Source of the DNA: Paenibacillus auburnensis
Lineage (GTDB): Bacteria; Bacillota; Bacilli; Paenibacillales; Paenibacillaceae
Assembly (NCBI RefSeq): GCF_927798115.1
Contig: NZ_CAKMMG010000009.1
Location: 124,001 to 188,000 of the forward strand
Length of the DNA: 64,000 nucleotides
Reading direction: 5' to 3'
The translations under genes and the position numbers were made by a program. Position 1 is the first letter of the stretch. Each line of letters begins with the position of its first letter. The notes under the pieces were generated by a model. That model was given only the letters and a program-made list of their open reading frames with translations, made no database searches and was not told where the DNA came from. Of the stretch, positions 9,005-18,321 are shown in pieces.

Positions 9005-10753
9005 ATGTATAAGCAACTGGTGGCCAGCAATGATCTGGCGGTAGAGAGCGGATTATCCCGGCAGGTGCTTGATCCGGAGAGCCGCTATTACGGAGGCACC
9101 ATTGATCCCGGCACGGGCGTTGCCTGGGTCAATCACACCACCGGCACTCCGACCGAGATGTGTTATTGGGGGGCCGCCCTGGTAAACCCCGATTCTAAGT
9201 ACTACCGGGACGAAGAGCTGCTGGACCGGCTGCGGCTGGCAACGGAGTTCGTGCTGCGTGCCCAGCATGAGGACGGCTCTATCTCCCCGGGCTGGACGAA
9301 CTATCATTCCCCGCCGGACACAGCCTTTGTCATCGTCGGCTATGCCCAGCTCTATCAGCTGCTGGCGCAGCAGGAATGGCAGCCGCTCCAGCCCGTGCTG
9401 GACAATATGAGGCTGTTTCTTGAGCGGACGCTGCCCGTCATGCTTACGGGCGGCGTCCATACCCCGAACCACCGCTGGGTAATCTGTGCGGCGCTTGGAT
9501 TTCTGCATGAGCTGTTTGGGCTGGAAGAGCTTGTACAGCGGGCGGATCAGTGGCTGGCAGAGGGAATGGATATTACCCCGGACGGGGAATGGACGGAGCG
9601 CAGCAACGGCATTTACAATGCAGTCAGCGACATCATGCTGATTCATGCTGCCCGCCTGCTGGACCGGCCGCAGCTCCTGGAACCGGTCCGTCTGAATCTG
9701 CGGATGATGGTCTATCTGGTCCATCCTTCGGGCGAGGTCGTGACCGATTATTCCGGGCGGCAGGATCTGGGGAGTGTCCATGATCTGTCCCCGTATTATT
9801 TGCCCTACGCCATTCTGGCCCGTGCAGACAACGATGCGCAGTTCGCTGCCATGGCGGAATGGGCCGGGAGGGCGCTCAGCCATCCGGGCGTCTGCTCGGC
9901 CAATGTGCTGGTGAGGATGCTGCTTGAGCCTGAGCTTCAGCAGTCTTTTGGGGCAGTGGCAGAGCTGCCCGTGAAGTACGAGACGCTACTGAACGGGGAT
10001 TTTCTGCGGCACAGCTATCTGCAGGACATGGAGGCCGCCGGTCATCAGGGGCGGATCTTTCACAGTCGGCTGCATACCGATTTCGGGGCACCCGTTGCCC
10101 GCTTTAGGGATGGAGATACCAGTGTAACGCTGATCACGGAGACACCGTCTTTCTTTGCGCTGCGCCATGGTGCTGTGCGGCTGCTGGCCGTGCAATTGGC
10201 GTCTTATTTCAATCCGGGATTCGTCCCGATGCAGGAAATGACGAAGCTGTCCGCCGGATACCGCCTCGCAGGCGAGCAGAAGAAAGGATATTATGGTCCA
10301 GTCGAAGAAGCCCTTCTTCCGCCGTCTGCCACAGCAGCGGTCAGTCCCTGGTATCTGCTCCCCCACCAGAGCCGTCCGCTCACGCATGAGCAGACGCTCC
10401 GCGTGGAGACAGAGGTGCAGCGAACAGACACGGGCTGGACGATCCGGGTGCATTGCGAGGAGCCGGGGGAGGTCATGACCCAGCTGTCCTTTGTTTTTGG
10501 CCAGGAAGGCAGCTTCACTTCTGGCGAGCTGCAGGCGGTAGAAGAGGACTGCTACCTCTGGAGCGGAGGCGTTCTCCGCTATACCAGCGGCGAAGACTGG
10601 GTGGAACTGACGGGGGGAGAGCTTGGCCATCTGGCGAGGGCGGTACGGGAAGCGAAGCTGCAGAACAACTGCAAGGCGGTGCTGGTCAATGTGATGACCC
10701 CGTTCGATAAGACGTTCACCCTGACGCTCTCTCCTTCTATGAGAAGTGTCTAA
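9005..10753 (+). CDS. Predicted cytoplasmic alpha/alpha-toroid enzyme, possibly a polysaccharide lyase or hydrolase
   Basis: This is a protein of about 582 aa. ATG 9005 is chosen over the in-frame ATG at 8990 because GGAGGG (8992-8997) sits 7 nt before it. There is no signal peptide, so it acts on imported oligosaccharides. The N-terminal two thirds look helical with regularly spaced aromatic segments and HxxxW/NHRWVICAALG, GEWTERSNGIYNAVSD and HDLSPYYLPYAIL blocks, like alpha/alpha toroids of heparinase-type lyases or unsaturated-uronide hydrolases. The last third looks beta-rich, as in two-domain lyases. It is the last gene of the operon that begins at 3758. The enzyme family was not firmly recognised. 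Confidence 0.65.
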   Translation: MYKQLVASNDLAVESGLSRQVLDPESRYYGGTIDPGTGVAWVNHTTGTPTEMCYWGAALVNPDSKYYRDEELLDRLRLATEFVLRAQHEDGSISPGWTNYHSPPDTAFVIVGYAQLYQLLAQQEWQPLQPVLDNMRLFLERTLPVMLTGGVHTPNHRWVICAALGFLHELFGLEELVQRADQWLAEGMDITPDGEWTERSNGIYNAVSDIMLIHAARLLDRPQLLEPVRLNLRMMVYLVHPSGEVVTDYSGRQDLGSVHDLSPYYLPYAILARADNDAQFAAMAEWAGRALSHPGVCSANVLVRMLLEPELQQSFGAVAELPVKYETLLNGDFLRHSYLQDMEAAGHQGRIFHSRLHTDFGAPVARFRDGDTSVTLITETPSFFALRHGAVRLLAVQLASYFNPGFVPMQEMTKLSAGYRLAGEQKKGYYGPVEEALLPPSATAAVSPWYLLPHQSRPLTHEQTLRVETEVQRTDTGWTIRVHCEEPGEVMTQLSFVFGQEGSFTSGELQAVEEDCYLWSGGVLRYTSGEDWVELTGGELGHLARAVREAKLQNNCKAVLVNVMTPFDKTFTLTLSPSMRSV

Positions 10754-10777
10754 TCTCTGAGAGAATCGGCGGATTCC

Positions 10778-10824
10778 TTGACTTCTGAACTCCATATGTT
10801 AGAATGACGAAACCCTAATTCTAA
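10778..10824 (+). promoter_or_regulatory. SigA-type promoter with an inverted repeat, upstream of the MATE gene
   Basis: TTGACT (10778-10783) and TAGAAT (10800-10805) are spaced by 16 bp. TTAGAAT (10799-10805) and ATTCTAA (10818-10824) form an inverted repeat across the -10 and the likely transcription start, a typical place for a repressor operator. Confidence 0.65.
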
Positions 10825-10841
10825 TATAAAGAAGTGAAGTT

Positions 10842-12233
10842 ATGCTAGAGCCCAAGGTAAAGGGGAAACGGGGCAGCCTGTTCCTCGACAAGTATTTTTC
10901 CGGAGAATCCATAGATTACCGCCAGATGATAGCGTTATTTATACCGCTTCTGGTCGATCAGGCCTTTATTGTCGGTCTGAATCTAGTGAATACGGCGATG
11001 ATCAGCTCGTCCGGTGTGGCGGCGATCAGCGCCGTGAATATGATCGATTCACTTAATATTTTTCTGATCAGTGTGTTCATTGCAGTTTCCACTGGAGGGA
11101 CCGTTGTTGTCGCCCAGTATAAAGGGAGCGGTAATGACCAGATGGTCTCCAAAGCCACAGCCGGTGCAGTCTCATCAGTTTCTTTGATGGCGCTATGCAT
11201 CGGCTTGTTTGGGATTGTGCTGCACGGTCCGCTGCTGAACCTGCTGTTTGGTGCGGCTTCGCCAGAGGTAATGGCCAATGCCCGGACGTATCTGATTGGC
11301 AGCAGCCTGTCCTATCTTGGTATCGCTGTTGTAGAAGCGGTCTGTGGCGCATTGCGCGGAATCGGCAGGACCAGGGCATCACTCGTGCTGTCCCTGATCA
11401 TGAATCTGATCTATGTTTTGCTGAATTTTGTATTCATTAACGGTCTGCATATGGGTGTGTTCGGGATGACCATTGCCATCAATGTTTCCAGATACCTGGC
11501 TGCGGTCTGCGCACTCATCTATCTTTTCCGGATGGACAATACGCTGCATGTGAGAATCCGCGATCTGCTGGTCTTGAACTGGACGATGCTCAAACGAATT
11601 ATGAATATCGGCCTGCCGTTTGCCGCAGAGCAAATGTTTTTTAACGGCGGAAAGATCCTGACTCAAATCTTCATCGTCAGCCTGGGCACCTATGCGATTG
11701 CGACGAATGCCATCACATCCACCCTGGCCGGAGTCATGCAGATTCCTGCGAATGCCTTGTCCCTGACGCTCATTACGGTGGTAGGCCAATGCATGGGCAG
11801 CAGAAATGTGAAGGACGCCCGGAAATTCGTCAAATCGTTTCTTTGGCTGTCGTCCGCTTCCTTTGTGCTGATGGCGCTGCTGATTTTCCCGTTTTTCCAT
11901 CCGCTGGTGTCCTTGTTCCACCCTCCGGCTGAGATTATCGGCGACATTTTCCTGGTCTTTCTGATCAATTCGATTGCCCAGATTCCGCTGTGGTCGATCA
12001 GCTTCATTACGCCGTCGGCCCTCCGGGCCGCGGGTGATTCCAAATATACGTCGATGGTCTCGATGCTGTCGATGTGGCTATTCCGCGTGGTGCTGGGATA
12101 CCTGCTCGGTATCCAGTTCGGTATGGGCATTGTCGGTGTATGGCTGGCGATGAACTGTGAGTGGGGCGTGCGGGGCTTCATCTTCCTGCGGCGGTTCCTT
12201 GGGGAGAAATGGGTCCAGCATAAGGTAATCTAA
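10842..12233 (+). CDS. MATE-family efflux transporter
   Basis: This 463-aa membrane protein has about twelve predicted helices in two homologous halves, as in MATE cation-coupled multidrug exporters (MOP superfamily). Supporting segments include IPLLVDQAFIVGLNLVNTAMIS in the first helix region, the conserved GxxxAxA-type glycine positions, and a second-half repeat around GLPFAAEQMFFNGGKI. The start is ATG at 10842 behind GAAGTGAAG, in a separate unit with its own promoter and terminator. The substrate is unknown. An inverted repeat over the promoter suggests a dedicated regulator not encoded nearby. Confidence 0.9.
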   Translation: MLEPKVKGKRGSLFLDKYFSGESIDYRQMIALFIPLLVDQAFIVGLNLVNTAMISSSGVAAISAVNMIDSLNIFLISVFIAVSTGGTVVVAQYKGSGNDQMVSKATAGAVSSVSLMALCIGLFGIVLHGPLLNLLFGAASPEVMANARTYLIGSSLSYLGIAVVEAVCGALRGIGRTRASLVLSLIMNLIYVLLNFVFINGLHMGVFGMTIAINVSRYLAAVCALIYLFRMDNTLHVRIRDLLVLNWTMLKRIMNIGLPFAAEQMFFNGGKILTQIFIVSLGTYAIATNAITSTLAGVMQIPANALSLTLITVVGQCMGSRNVKDARKFVKSFLWLSSASFVLMALLIFPFFHPLVSLFHPPAEIIGDIFLVFLINSIAQIPLWSISFITPSALRAAGDSKYTSMVSMLSMWLFRVVLGYLLGIQFGMGIVGVWLAMNCEWGVRGFIFLRRFLGEKWVQHKVI

Positions 12234-12309
12234 TCCAGATCGGGGCTGGATGTTATATATATGAATTCTGCACAGCCTCATTTGGGGTAAAACAGAGCAG
12301 GTCCGGCGG

Positions 12310-12336
12310 CCGCTTTCAAGAGAAAGCGGTTTTTTT
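12310..12336 (+). terminator. Intrinsic terminator after the MATE gene
   Basis: CCGCTTTC (12310-12317) pairs with GAAAGCGG (12322-12329) and is followed by seven T residues. Confidence 0.92.
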
Positions 12337-12439
12337 GGTGCGATTTTGACTGCGCAGATCACGTTTTATCCGAATAAATGACAATAAACCTACTAATATT
12401 TCCTTTTTTACTATGAGCTGAATCCCGTAATTACCCCAA

Positions 12440-12468
12440 TTTACAGCAAAAATCCTACAGATTATAGT
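12440..12468 (+). promoter_or_regulatory. Promoter of the SLH-anchored subtilase gene
   Basis: TTTACA (12440-12445) and TATAGT (12463-12468) are separated by 17 bp in an AT-rich stretch. The ATG follows about 30 bp further on behind AAGGAGG. Confidence 0.6.
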
Positions 12469-12499
12469 AAGTTAAAAAATTGGGTCAAGGAGGAATCTA

Positions 12500-15400
12500 A
12501 TGAAGCACAAAAAAATGAACCGCTGGTTTTCCGGCACCGTTGCAGGCGGACTTCTAGTTTCCACTTTACTGGCGCCCGCGGTGTACGCGGCACCGTCCAG
12601 CGGCAGTACAACAGTTACCTCCGAGCAGGCAGCAGCTATTCTGGAGAGCCTGACTCCTGCACAGAGACAGGCGCTGGAACAGCTTAGTGCCAGTACGGGG
12701 CCTATCATCTCGTCTGACATCGATACCAAGAGCACGGATCTTGTCCATGTTATCGTCCAGTTCAAGCCCGAGCCGGCGGCAGTAGCCAGCCTGAAGGGAG
12801 CTGCCACTGCGCGTTCGTTTTCCTTGACCTCTGCGGAGGATCAGGTAGAGCAGTCGCATAAGGATTTCAAGGCTTTCCTAAACAAGCTGCAGGTAAGCCG
12901 CAGTGCACTCGCCTATAGTCCTTCTCGCATATCGGTCAGCCAGGAGTACCGTGATGCCTTCAACGGTGTGGCGCTGACTCTGCCGGGGATTGCCGTACAG
13001 GATTTGGCCCAGTCCGGTGTAGTCAAGAAGATCTGGAACGATGCCAAGGTTGAGCTGCCGGACGATACGCTGGTGCCTACCGATCTCACAGCAGACGATG
13101 TTATGGATGAGTCTGCAGGAGAAGAGGCGGCGGCAATCAATCCCTTGATGATGGACAGCGTTCCATTTATCGGAGTGGACAAGCTGCAGGCCGAAGGCAT
13201 TACCGGCAAAGGCATCAAGGTAGGGGTTCTGGATACGGGGATTGATTATAATCATCCCGATTTAACAGGCGTCTATCATGGATACCGTAAAACCGAAGGC
13301 GAAGATCCGGCTGCTGTTGATCCGGCTACCGTCAAGGGTTGGGACTTTATCGACAATGATGCAGATCCGATGGAAACGACATATGATGACTGGATCGCCG
13401 CCGGCGAGCCGGAATCCGAGACGGAATACTTCACGGCCCACGGTACCCATGTTTCCGGAACCATTGCCGGCCAGCAGGCCAATGATGTGGATTATGCCGT
13501 TAAAGGTGTGGCACCCGGCGTAGAGCTATACTCTTACCGTGTCCTTGGACCTTATGGATCAGGCGCGAACAGCGGCATTATCGCCGGGATTGACAAGGCC
13601 GTTCAGGACGGCATGGATGTTATCAACCTGTCCCTCGGTTCGAAGTTGAATGATCCGCTTGATCCAACCTCCATTGCCATTAACAACGCTATGCTGGCCG
13701 GAGTTGTCAGCGTGATTGCTGCAGGTAATGACGGTCCGGCAGCCGGAACGCTTGGCACACCGGGGGCCAGCGCCCTCGGGATCACCATTGGGGCCTCGAG
13801 CGTACCGATTACCATTCCTTCAGTAACGGCTTCTGTGTATGATGCGGCCCACCCGGTAAAGGAAGGGGAGGCAGCAGCCGCTGTGACAGATACGGTCTAT
13901 CAACCGCTTACTATGAAGCTGTTTGGCGAAGAGTTCAACTATGAACCAAGCAGTATCGTCGGTTCGGAGATGGAGATCGTATATGCAGGCCTTGGCAAGG
14001 CTGATAACTTCACCGGCCTGGATGTAGCCGGCAAAGCAGCACTTATCATGCGCGGAGAAATCGGCCTGAACGTCAAGATTAAGAATGCGGCCAAAGCAGG
14101 TGCAGCCGCGGTTATTATCTATAATAATACAACTGGTTATATCGATAATTATCTGGGTGAGGCGTCCGGGTTTGTCCCAACCTTCCAGATTCAGCAGGCG
14201 GAAGGCGAGAGCCTCAAGAAAATGGGCAAGCCATATATCAGCTTCACGGCGGCAGATGAAGGACTGTCCGCAGGAGATAAGCTCGCTGATTTCAGCTCAC
14301 GGGGACCGGTGTCGGGAACGGATGATATCAAGCCTGACCTGGTAGCTCCAGGTGTAGCCGTATTCTCCACCTATCCGGTATATATGAATGATCCGGTGAA
14401 CCAGAGTAATTATGATATTGCTTATACGCGGATGTCGGGTACTTCCATGGCGACTCCGCATGTTACCGGTATCGCTGCATTGATGCTGCAGGCGCATCCG
14501 GAGTATACACCTTTTGATGTGAAGACGGCTCTGATGAATACAAGCGTCGACCTGAACAAGGATTATTCGGTGTACGAAGTCGGCGCAGGTCGGGTCGATG
14601 CTTACCGCGCAGTTCATGCAGATACAACGGTTAAGGTCCTGGATACAACGACCAGCGTTTCTGCTGATAATCAGTATGTCGAAATCGCGGATATTACCGG
14701 TTCCCTGAACTTCGGAAGCGTGTATACCGAGGACGAGGAGACTGCAAAAGCCAGCAAGACGCTCGAACTGGACAACCGGGGGGACAGCGACAAGAGTTAC
14801 CGTCTGGAACTGGAATTTCTCACGGACGTGCCGATTACCCTGGGCACTAATGAAGTAACCGTGCCTGCAGGCACCCGTGAAACTTTTAATGCCGAGCTGC
14901 TGGTGGATGATACGGTACCGGAGGGAACCTATGAAGGGTACATCCACGTGGTCAATAAAGCAGATGCTGCGGACCATTACCAGTTGCCGCTGCTCGTCCG
15001 GGTATCCGGTAAAGGGATCGGTTACTTCCAGATGGACCCGCCGGCTATCTCTAACAACTATGTGATGCATTCCTACTCCAACTGGGTTACAGTAGCTTAC
15101 TTTGCGCTGAAGAGTCCGATGGAGACATTAGATGTCTATCTTAAGGATTACAAAACCGGAGAAGTGCTCGGTTTCCTGGGTACTATGGATGCTTCAGGCC
15201 TTGCGTTAGGCAAGGAGCTGTTCCTGTTCAATATGTTCAAAGGATATGTCTATCCGTTCACTGAAGACGGCGGCATCTCTGATATTGCCCGATTTGTTAA
15301 GGAGGGTGCTTATACGTTAGAAGTGCTGTCCAGAGATGCAGACGGTGCAATTTATCATCAGAGTTCTCCAATGACACTGGTGGATAATACGGCACCGGAA

Positions 15401-18163
15401 CTTTCGCTTAAGACCACGAATGCTGCCGGAGACACGGCTTTGCTGACTCCACGGGTCATTGAAGTCGATGATTCGCTGTTCACGACAGAAACGTACGACG
15501 GCAAAGATATTTCTGCCATTTGGGTACACGGGAACATTGCGGACAGCAGTGTGAAGCCGCTGCAAGAGGCAGGATATTCCTATGATCAAAGCGACAATAC
15601 GGTAAGCTTTTATGAATACGGAAGTCCGTTCATGTCCGGTTACTTTAAAGCTGATGAGAACGGCGACTTCCGTTACGGGATAACGAAGGAAGACTTCGCA
15701 TCGGAACCTTATGAACTCCGGCTCTTCGGCTGGGATATTGCTACGGTAGGTACGACTTGGCTGGGCAATAAATATGTATATCTGACCCCGGACACCACTT
15801 ATGCACTTACTGAACTGGACCGGGAAACGGTAAAAACAGGCGATACCTTTACTGCGACGATCAACATGAATAATCTGAAAGCATTCACCGGGGCGGAGTT
15901 TACACTTCAGGAACTTACCGGGAACTTCAAACTGGAATCGCTGGATGTCACGGATGAATTCAAGGCACTGGCGGCGAAGCAGGGGGCTACCGTGGAGCTC
16001 CAGGATGATATCAGAGATTTCTACAGCAGCGTAAAAGTAAAACTGCAAGGCGAGAACCTTACCGGGATCGATGGCGATGTACCGTTCCTGAAGCTGAAAT
16101 ATAAAGTAACTGGCGACACCTACTATAATAAGGTGGCCACGATTCTGGCAACGGATCTCTTCGTGACTCAAGCCGGGACGGAAGAAGCCGTATATACTCC
16201 GTCGTATACAACGGATTATATGGATTTCGTATCCAAGACTTCACGGTTCTATGGCTATTTAAGCCCGGAAGCCTTCCTGGTTAACGGGGAATATTTGGAG
16301 TTTGGCAAGGATTACAGCAAGATGAATTTCAAAGTATCTGCGGAAACTGAATCCGGCAAAAAATATACGGCAACCGTGGACCGGAATGCTCAATATGATC
16401 TTAAATCGATTCCTGTCTCAGACGAGGTAATCAAAGTAACCTTCAAAGCGCCGGGACACACTTCTATCAGCCGCTCAAGCACTGCTTACAAGATTGAAGA
16501 CGGCAAGCTGATCGGCTCGCAGCAGCTGTTGTCCCTGCACGGCTCGCTGGCCGGGGACGTCAACGGCGATGAAGTCATCGATATTAACGATTTACAGCAG
16601 GCGGGACTGGCTTACGGGACAAGTGATCCACAATCAGACATCAACCAGGACGGAATTGTGGATGATACGGATATCGGGTTCATCGTGAAGAACTTCCTGT
16701 CACTTGGCCAGAATGCCGCTGTAGATGCGGTTCCTCAGGACAAAATTGGCGGGATTGGCCTGGACGAGATACTGGAGCAAATCAAGAACGGCATGCCTAA
16801 TAACGGCGGCGGCACCGACAATGGAGGCGGCACTGACAATGGCGGTGGAACCGACAACGGAGGCGGCACCGATAACGGAGGCGGCACCGACAATGGCGGT
16901 GGAACCGATAACGGAGGCGGCACCGACAATGGCGGTGGAACCGATAACGGAGGCGGCACCAATAACGGCGGTGGTGATACCGGAGGCGGTACTGATACAG
17001 GCAACGGCAATACTGGCAACACAAGCAATACAGGCAGCAGCAATACCGGAGCTGCTCCGGTTGTGGTTACTGAGCAAACTGTGCCGGCCTCCGATTTGGC
17101 GGCTGTCACTAACGGTATAGCAACAGTTGACGGCAAAGCGGGCGTTCCGGTGAAACTGCCGGCCAATGCCGGGGAGCTGCTCAAGGGCAGCAGCCTGGCA
17201 GTACACATGGATGCTGCAATGGTAACTATTCCGTCTGAGGTGCTGCAGGCACTTGCAGCGCAGGCCAACGACAATAAGCAGGGCAATATCTACTTGAATA
17301 TTGCAGCTAAGGCGGCAACGCCTGCACCTGCTGAAGCGGGTGTGGCACTGACGGCAGGCGGCGTATATGATTTCAGCCTCTTCTATAAGAAGGCGAATGG
17401 CGAAGAAGTGCGCCTTGCAACCTTCCCGAAAGAAATACAGCTAACCCTGTCATACAATCCTGATCTGAAAGCGGATCTGGCAGGTATCTACTATCTGAAC
17501 GAACAGACCTCTGCCTGGGAATATGCAGGTGGTAAGGTGAATGCAGCACAGCATACGGTAACTGCAGGGGTCAGCCATTTCAGCACTTACGGTGTATTGG
17601 CATATGACAAGAGCTTTACCGATCTTACGGCTTCCCATTGGGCTGCCGGAGCGGTCAAAGCACTGTCGGCGAAGCACATCGTAACCGGCCAGTCGGAAAC
17701 GCTGTTCGCTCCGGATGCCAAGACAACACGGGCTGAATTCGTGGCGATGATTGTAAGAGCGTTGGGATTGCATACGGCTGCAGCGGATACGCACTTCAGC
17801 GATGTTCCGGCAGACGCCTGGTATGCGGATGAAGTGGCTGCGGCGCATGGGGCCGGACTGGTGAACGGCATTACGCAGACCGCGTTTGCACCTGATCAGA
17901 GCATTACCCGTGAAGAAATGGCAGTTATTGCAGTTAAGGCTTATAACTATGCGGCTGCAAAACAAGCTGGGGCTTCGGCCAATACTCAGGTGTACAAGGA
18001 TCAATCGTCCATCTCTTCCTGGGCGGCGGCGAGCATCCAAGAGGCAGCAGGCCTGGGAATTATGTCCGGGCATGCGAGCGGGCTGTTCGCTCCGAAGGCG
18101 GCGGCAAGCCGGGCCGAAACAGCGCAGACCATTTATAATCTGTTGACTGCGGCAGGCAAGTAA
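12500..18163 (+). CDS. Cell-surface S8 serine protease with PA, cohesin-like, dockerin-like and three SLH domains
   Basis: This 1887-aa secreted, wall-attached subtilase begins at ATG behind AAGGAGG (12487-12493). Domain order by residue: signal peptide ending near VYAA (about 30); I9-type propeptide (about 75-185); S8 catalytic domain with Asp245 (VLDTGIDYNHPD), His314 (AHGTHVSG) and Ser649 (GTSMATPH), all present; a PA domain inserted between His and Ser (about 475-580); Fn3-like sandwiches (about 700-1090); a cohesin-like segment (about 1100-1235, VKTGDTFTATINMNN); an EF-hand dockerin-like pair (about 1352-1402, GDVNGDEVIDINDL and DINQDGIVDDTDI); a Gly/Asn/Asp/Thr repeat linker (about 1432-1497); a further sandwich; and three SLH domains (about 1705-1884). 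The SLH domains would bind wall polymer. Resembles Vpr/C5a-peptidase-like proteases in its first half. Confidence 0.92.
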   Translation: MKHKKMNRWFSGTVAGGLLVSTLLAPAVYAAPSSGSTTVTSEQAAAILESLTPAQRQALEQLSASTGPIISSDIDTKSTDLVHVIVQFKPEPAAVASLKGAATARSFSLTSAEDQVEQSHKDFKAFLNKLQVSRSALAYSPSRISVSQEYRDAFNGVALTLPGIAVQDLAQSGVVKKIWNDAKVELPDDTLVPTDLTADDVMDESAGEEAAAINPLMMDSVPFIGVDKLQAEGITGKGIKVGVLDTGIDYNHPDLTGVYHGYRKTEGEDPAAVDPATVKGWDFIDNDADPMETTYDDWIAAGEPESETEYFTAHGTHVSGTIAGQQANDVDYAVKGVAPGVELYSYRVLGPYGSGANSGIIAGIDKAVQDGMDVINLSLGSKLNDPLDPTSIAINNAMLAGVVSVIAAGNDGPAAGTLGTPGASALGITIGASSVPITIPSVTASVYDAAHPVKEGEAAAAVTDTVYQPLTMKLFGEEFNYEPSSIVGSEMEIVYAGLGKADNFTGLDVAGKAALIMRGEIGLNVKIKNAAKAGAAAVIIYNNTTGYIDNYLGEASGFVPTFQIQQAEGESLKKMGKPYISFTAADEGLSAGDKLADFSSRGPVSGTDDIKPDLVAPGVAVFSTYPVYMNDPVNQSNYDIAYTRMSGTSMATPHVTGIAALMLQAHPEYTPFDVKTALMNTSVDLNKDYSVYEVGAGRVDAYRAVHADTTVKVLDTTTSVSADNQYVEIADITGSLNFGSVYTEDEETAKASKTLELDNRGDSDKSYRLELEFLTDVPITLGTNEVTVPAGTRETFNAELLVDDTVPEGTYEGYIHVVNKADAADHYQLPLLVRVSGKGIGYFQMDPPAISNNYVMHSYSNWVTVAYFALKSPMETLDVYLKDYKTGEVLGFLGTMDASGLALGKELFLFNMFKGYVYPFTEDGGISDIARFVKEGAYTLEVLSRDADGAIYHQSSPMTLVDNTAPELSLKTTNAAGDTALLTPRVIEVDDSLFTTETYDGKDISAIWVHGNIADSSVKPLQEAGYSYDQSDNTVSFYEYGSPFMSGYFKADENGDFRYGITKEDFASEPYELRLFGWDIATVGTTWLGNKYVYLTPDTTYALTELDRETVKTGDTFTATINMNNLKAFTGAEFTLQELTGNFKLESLDVTDEFKALAAKQGATVELQDDIRDFYSSVKVKLQGENLTGIDGDVPFLKLKYKVTGDTYYNKVATILATDLFVTQAGTEEAVYTPSYTTDYMDFVSKTSRFYGYLSPEAFLVNGEYLEFGKDYSKMNFKVSAETESGKKYTATVDRNAQYDLKSIPVSDEVIKVTFKAPGHTSISRSSTAYKIEDGKLIGSQQLLSLHGSLAGDVNGDEVIDINDLQQAGLAYGTSDPQSDINQDGIVDDTDIGFIVKNFLSLGQNAAVDAVPQDKIGGIGLDEILEQIKNGMPNNGGGTDNGGGTDNGGGTDNGGGTDNGGGTDNGGGTDNGGGTDNGGGTDNGGGTNNGGGDTGGGTDTGNGNTGNTSNTGSSNTGAAPVVVTEQTVPASDLAAVTNGIATVDGKAGVPVKLPANAGELLKGSSLAVHMDAAMVTIPSEVLQALAAQANDNKQGNIYLNIAAKAATPAPAEAGVALTAGGVYDFSLFYKKANGEEVRLATFPKEIQLTLSYNPDLKADLAGIYYLNEQTSAWEYAGGKVNAAQHTVTAGVSHFSTYGVLAYDKSFTDLTASHWAAGAVKALSAKHIVTGQSETLFAPDAKTTRAEFVAMIVRALGLHTAAADTHFSDVPADAWYADEVAAAHGAGLVNGITQTAFAPDQSITREEMAVIAVKAYNYAAAKQAGASANTQVYKDQSSISSWAAASIQEAAGLGIMSGHASGLFAPKAAASRAETAQTIYNLLTAAGK
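16795..16965 (+). repeat. In-frame 18-bp tandem repeat coding a GGGTDN linker
   Basis: About nine copies of an 18-bp unit encode the hexapeptide Gly-Gly-Gly-Thr-Asp-Asn within the subtilase. Synonymous changes (GGCGGC/GGCGGT/GGAGGC) alternate between copies. It is a flexible linker before the C-terminal sandwich and SLH domains and is likely to vary in copy number between strains. Confidence 0.9.
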
Positions 18164-18185
18164 TATCAATTTTTAATATGTAGGC

Positions 18186-18237
18186 AAAAAGCCGGGGGAT
18201 TATCGCTGCAAGAGCGGTAACCACCCGGCTTTTTTTA
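18186..18237 (+). terminator. Intrinsic terminator after the subtilase gene
   Basis: AAAAAGCCGGG (18186-18196) pairs with CCCGGCTTTTT (18224-18234), with extra T residues. The loop contains CCGCTC-like secondary pairing. Confidence 0.92.
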
Positions 18238-18249
18238 ATGGAATAACTC

Positions 18250-18276
18250 TTGAATCTGTCTTTACCGTTGTATAAT
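18250..18276 (+). promoter_or_regulatory. Possible promoter of the HTH-TPR regulator
   Basis: TTGAAT (18250-18255) and a consensus TATAAT (18271-18276) are separated by only 15 bp, a suboptimal spacing. Confidence 0.45.
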
Positions 18277-18321
18277 AAAGAGAGCTTACTGCTGTACTTT
18301 AATGGAAAAGAGGACTTAAGA

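Noticed and set aside
16700..17286. Minus-strand repeat frames opposite the Gly-rich linker
   Set aside because: They are shadows of the subtilase linker repeat, with no start signals.
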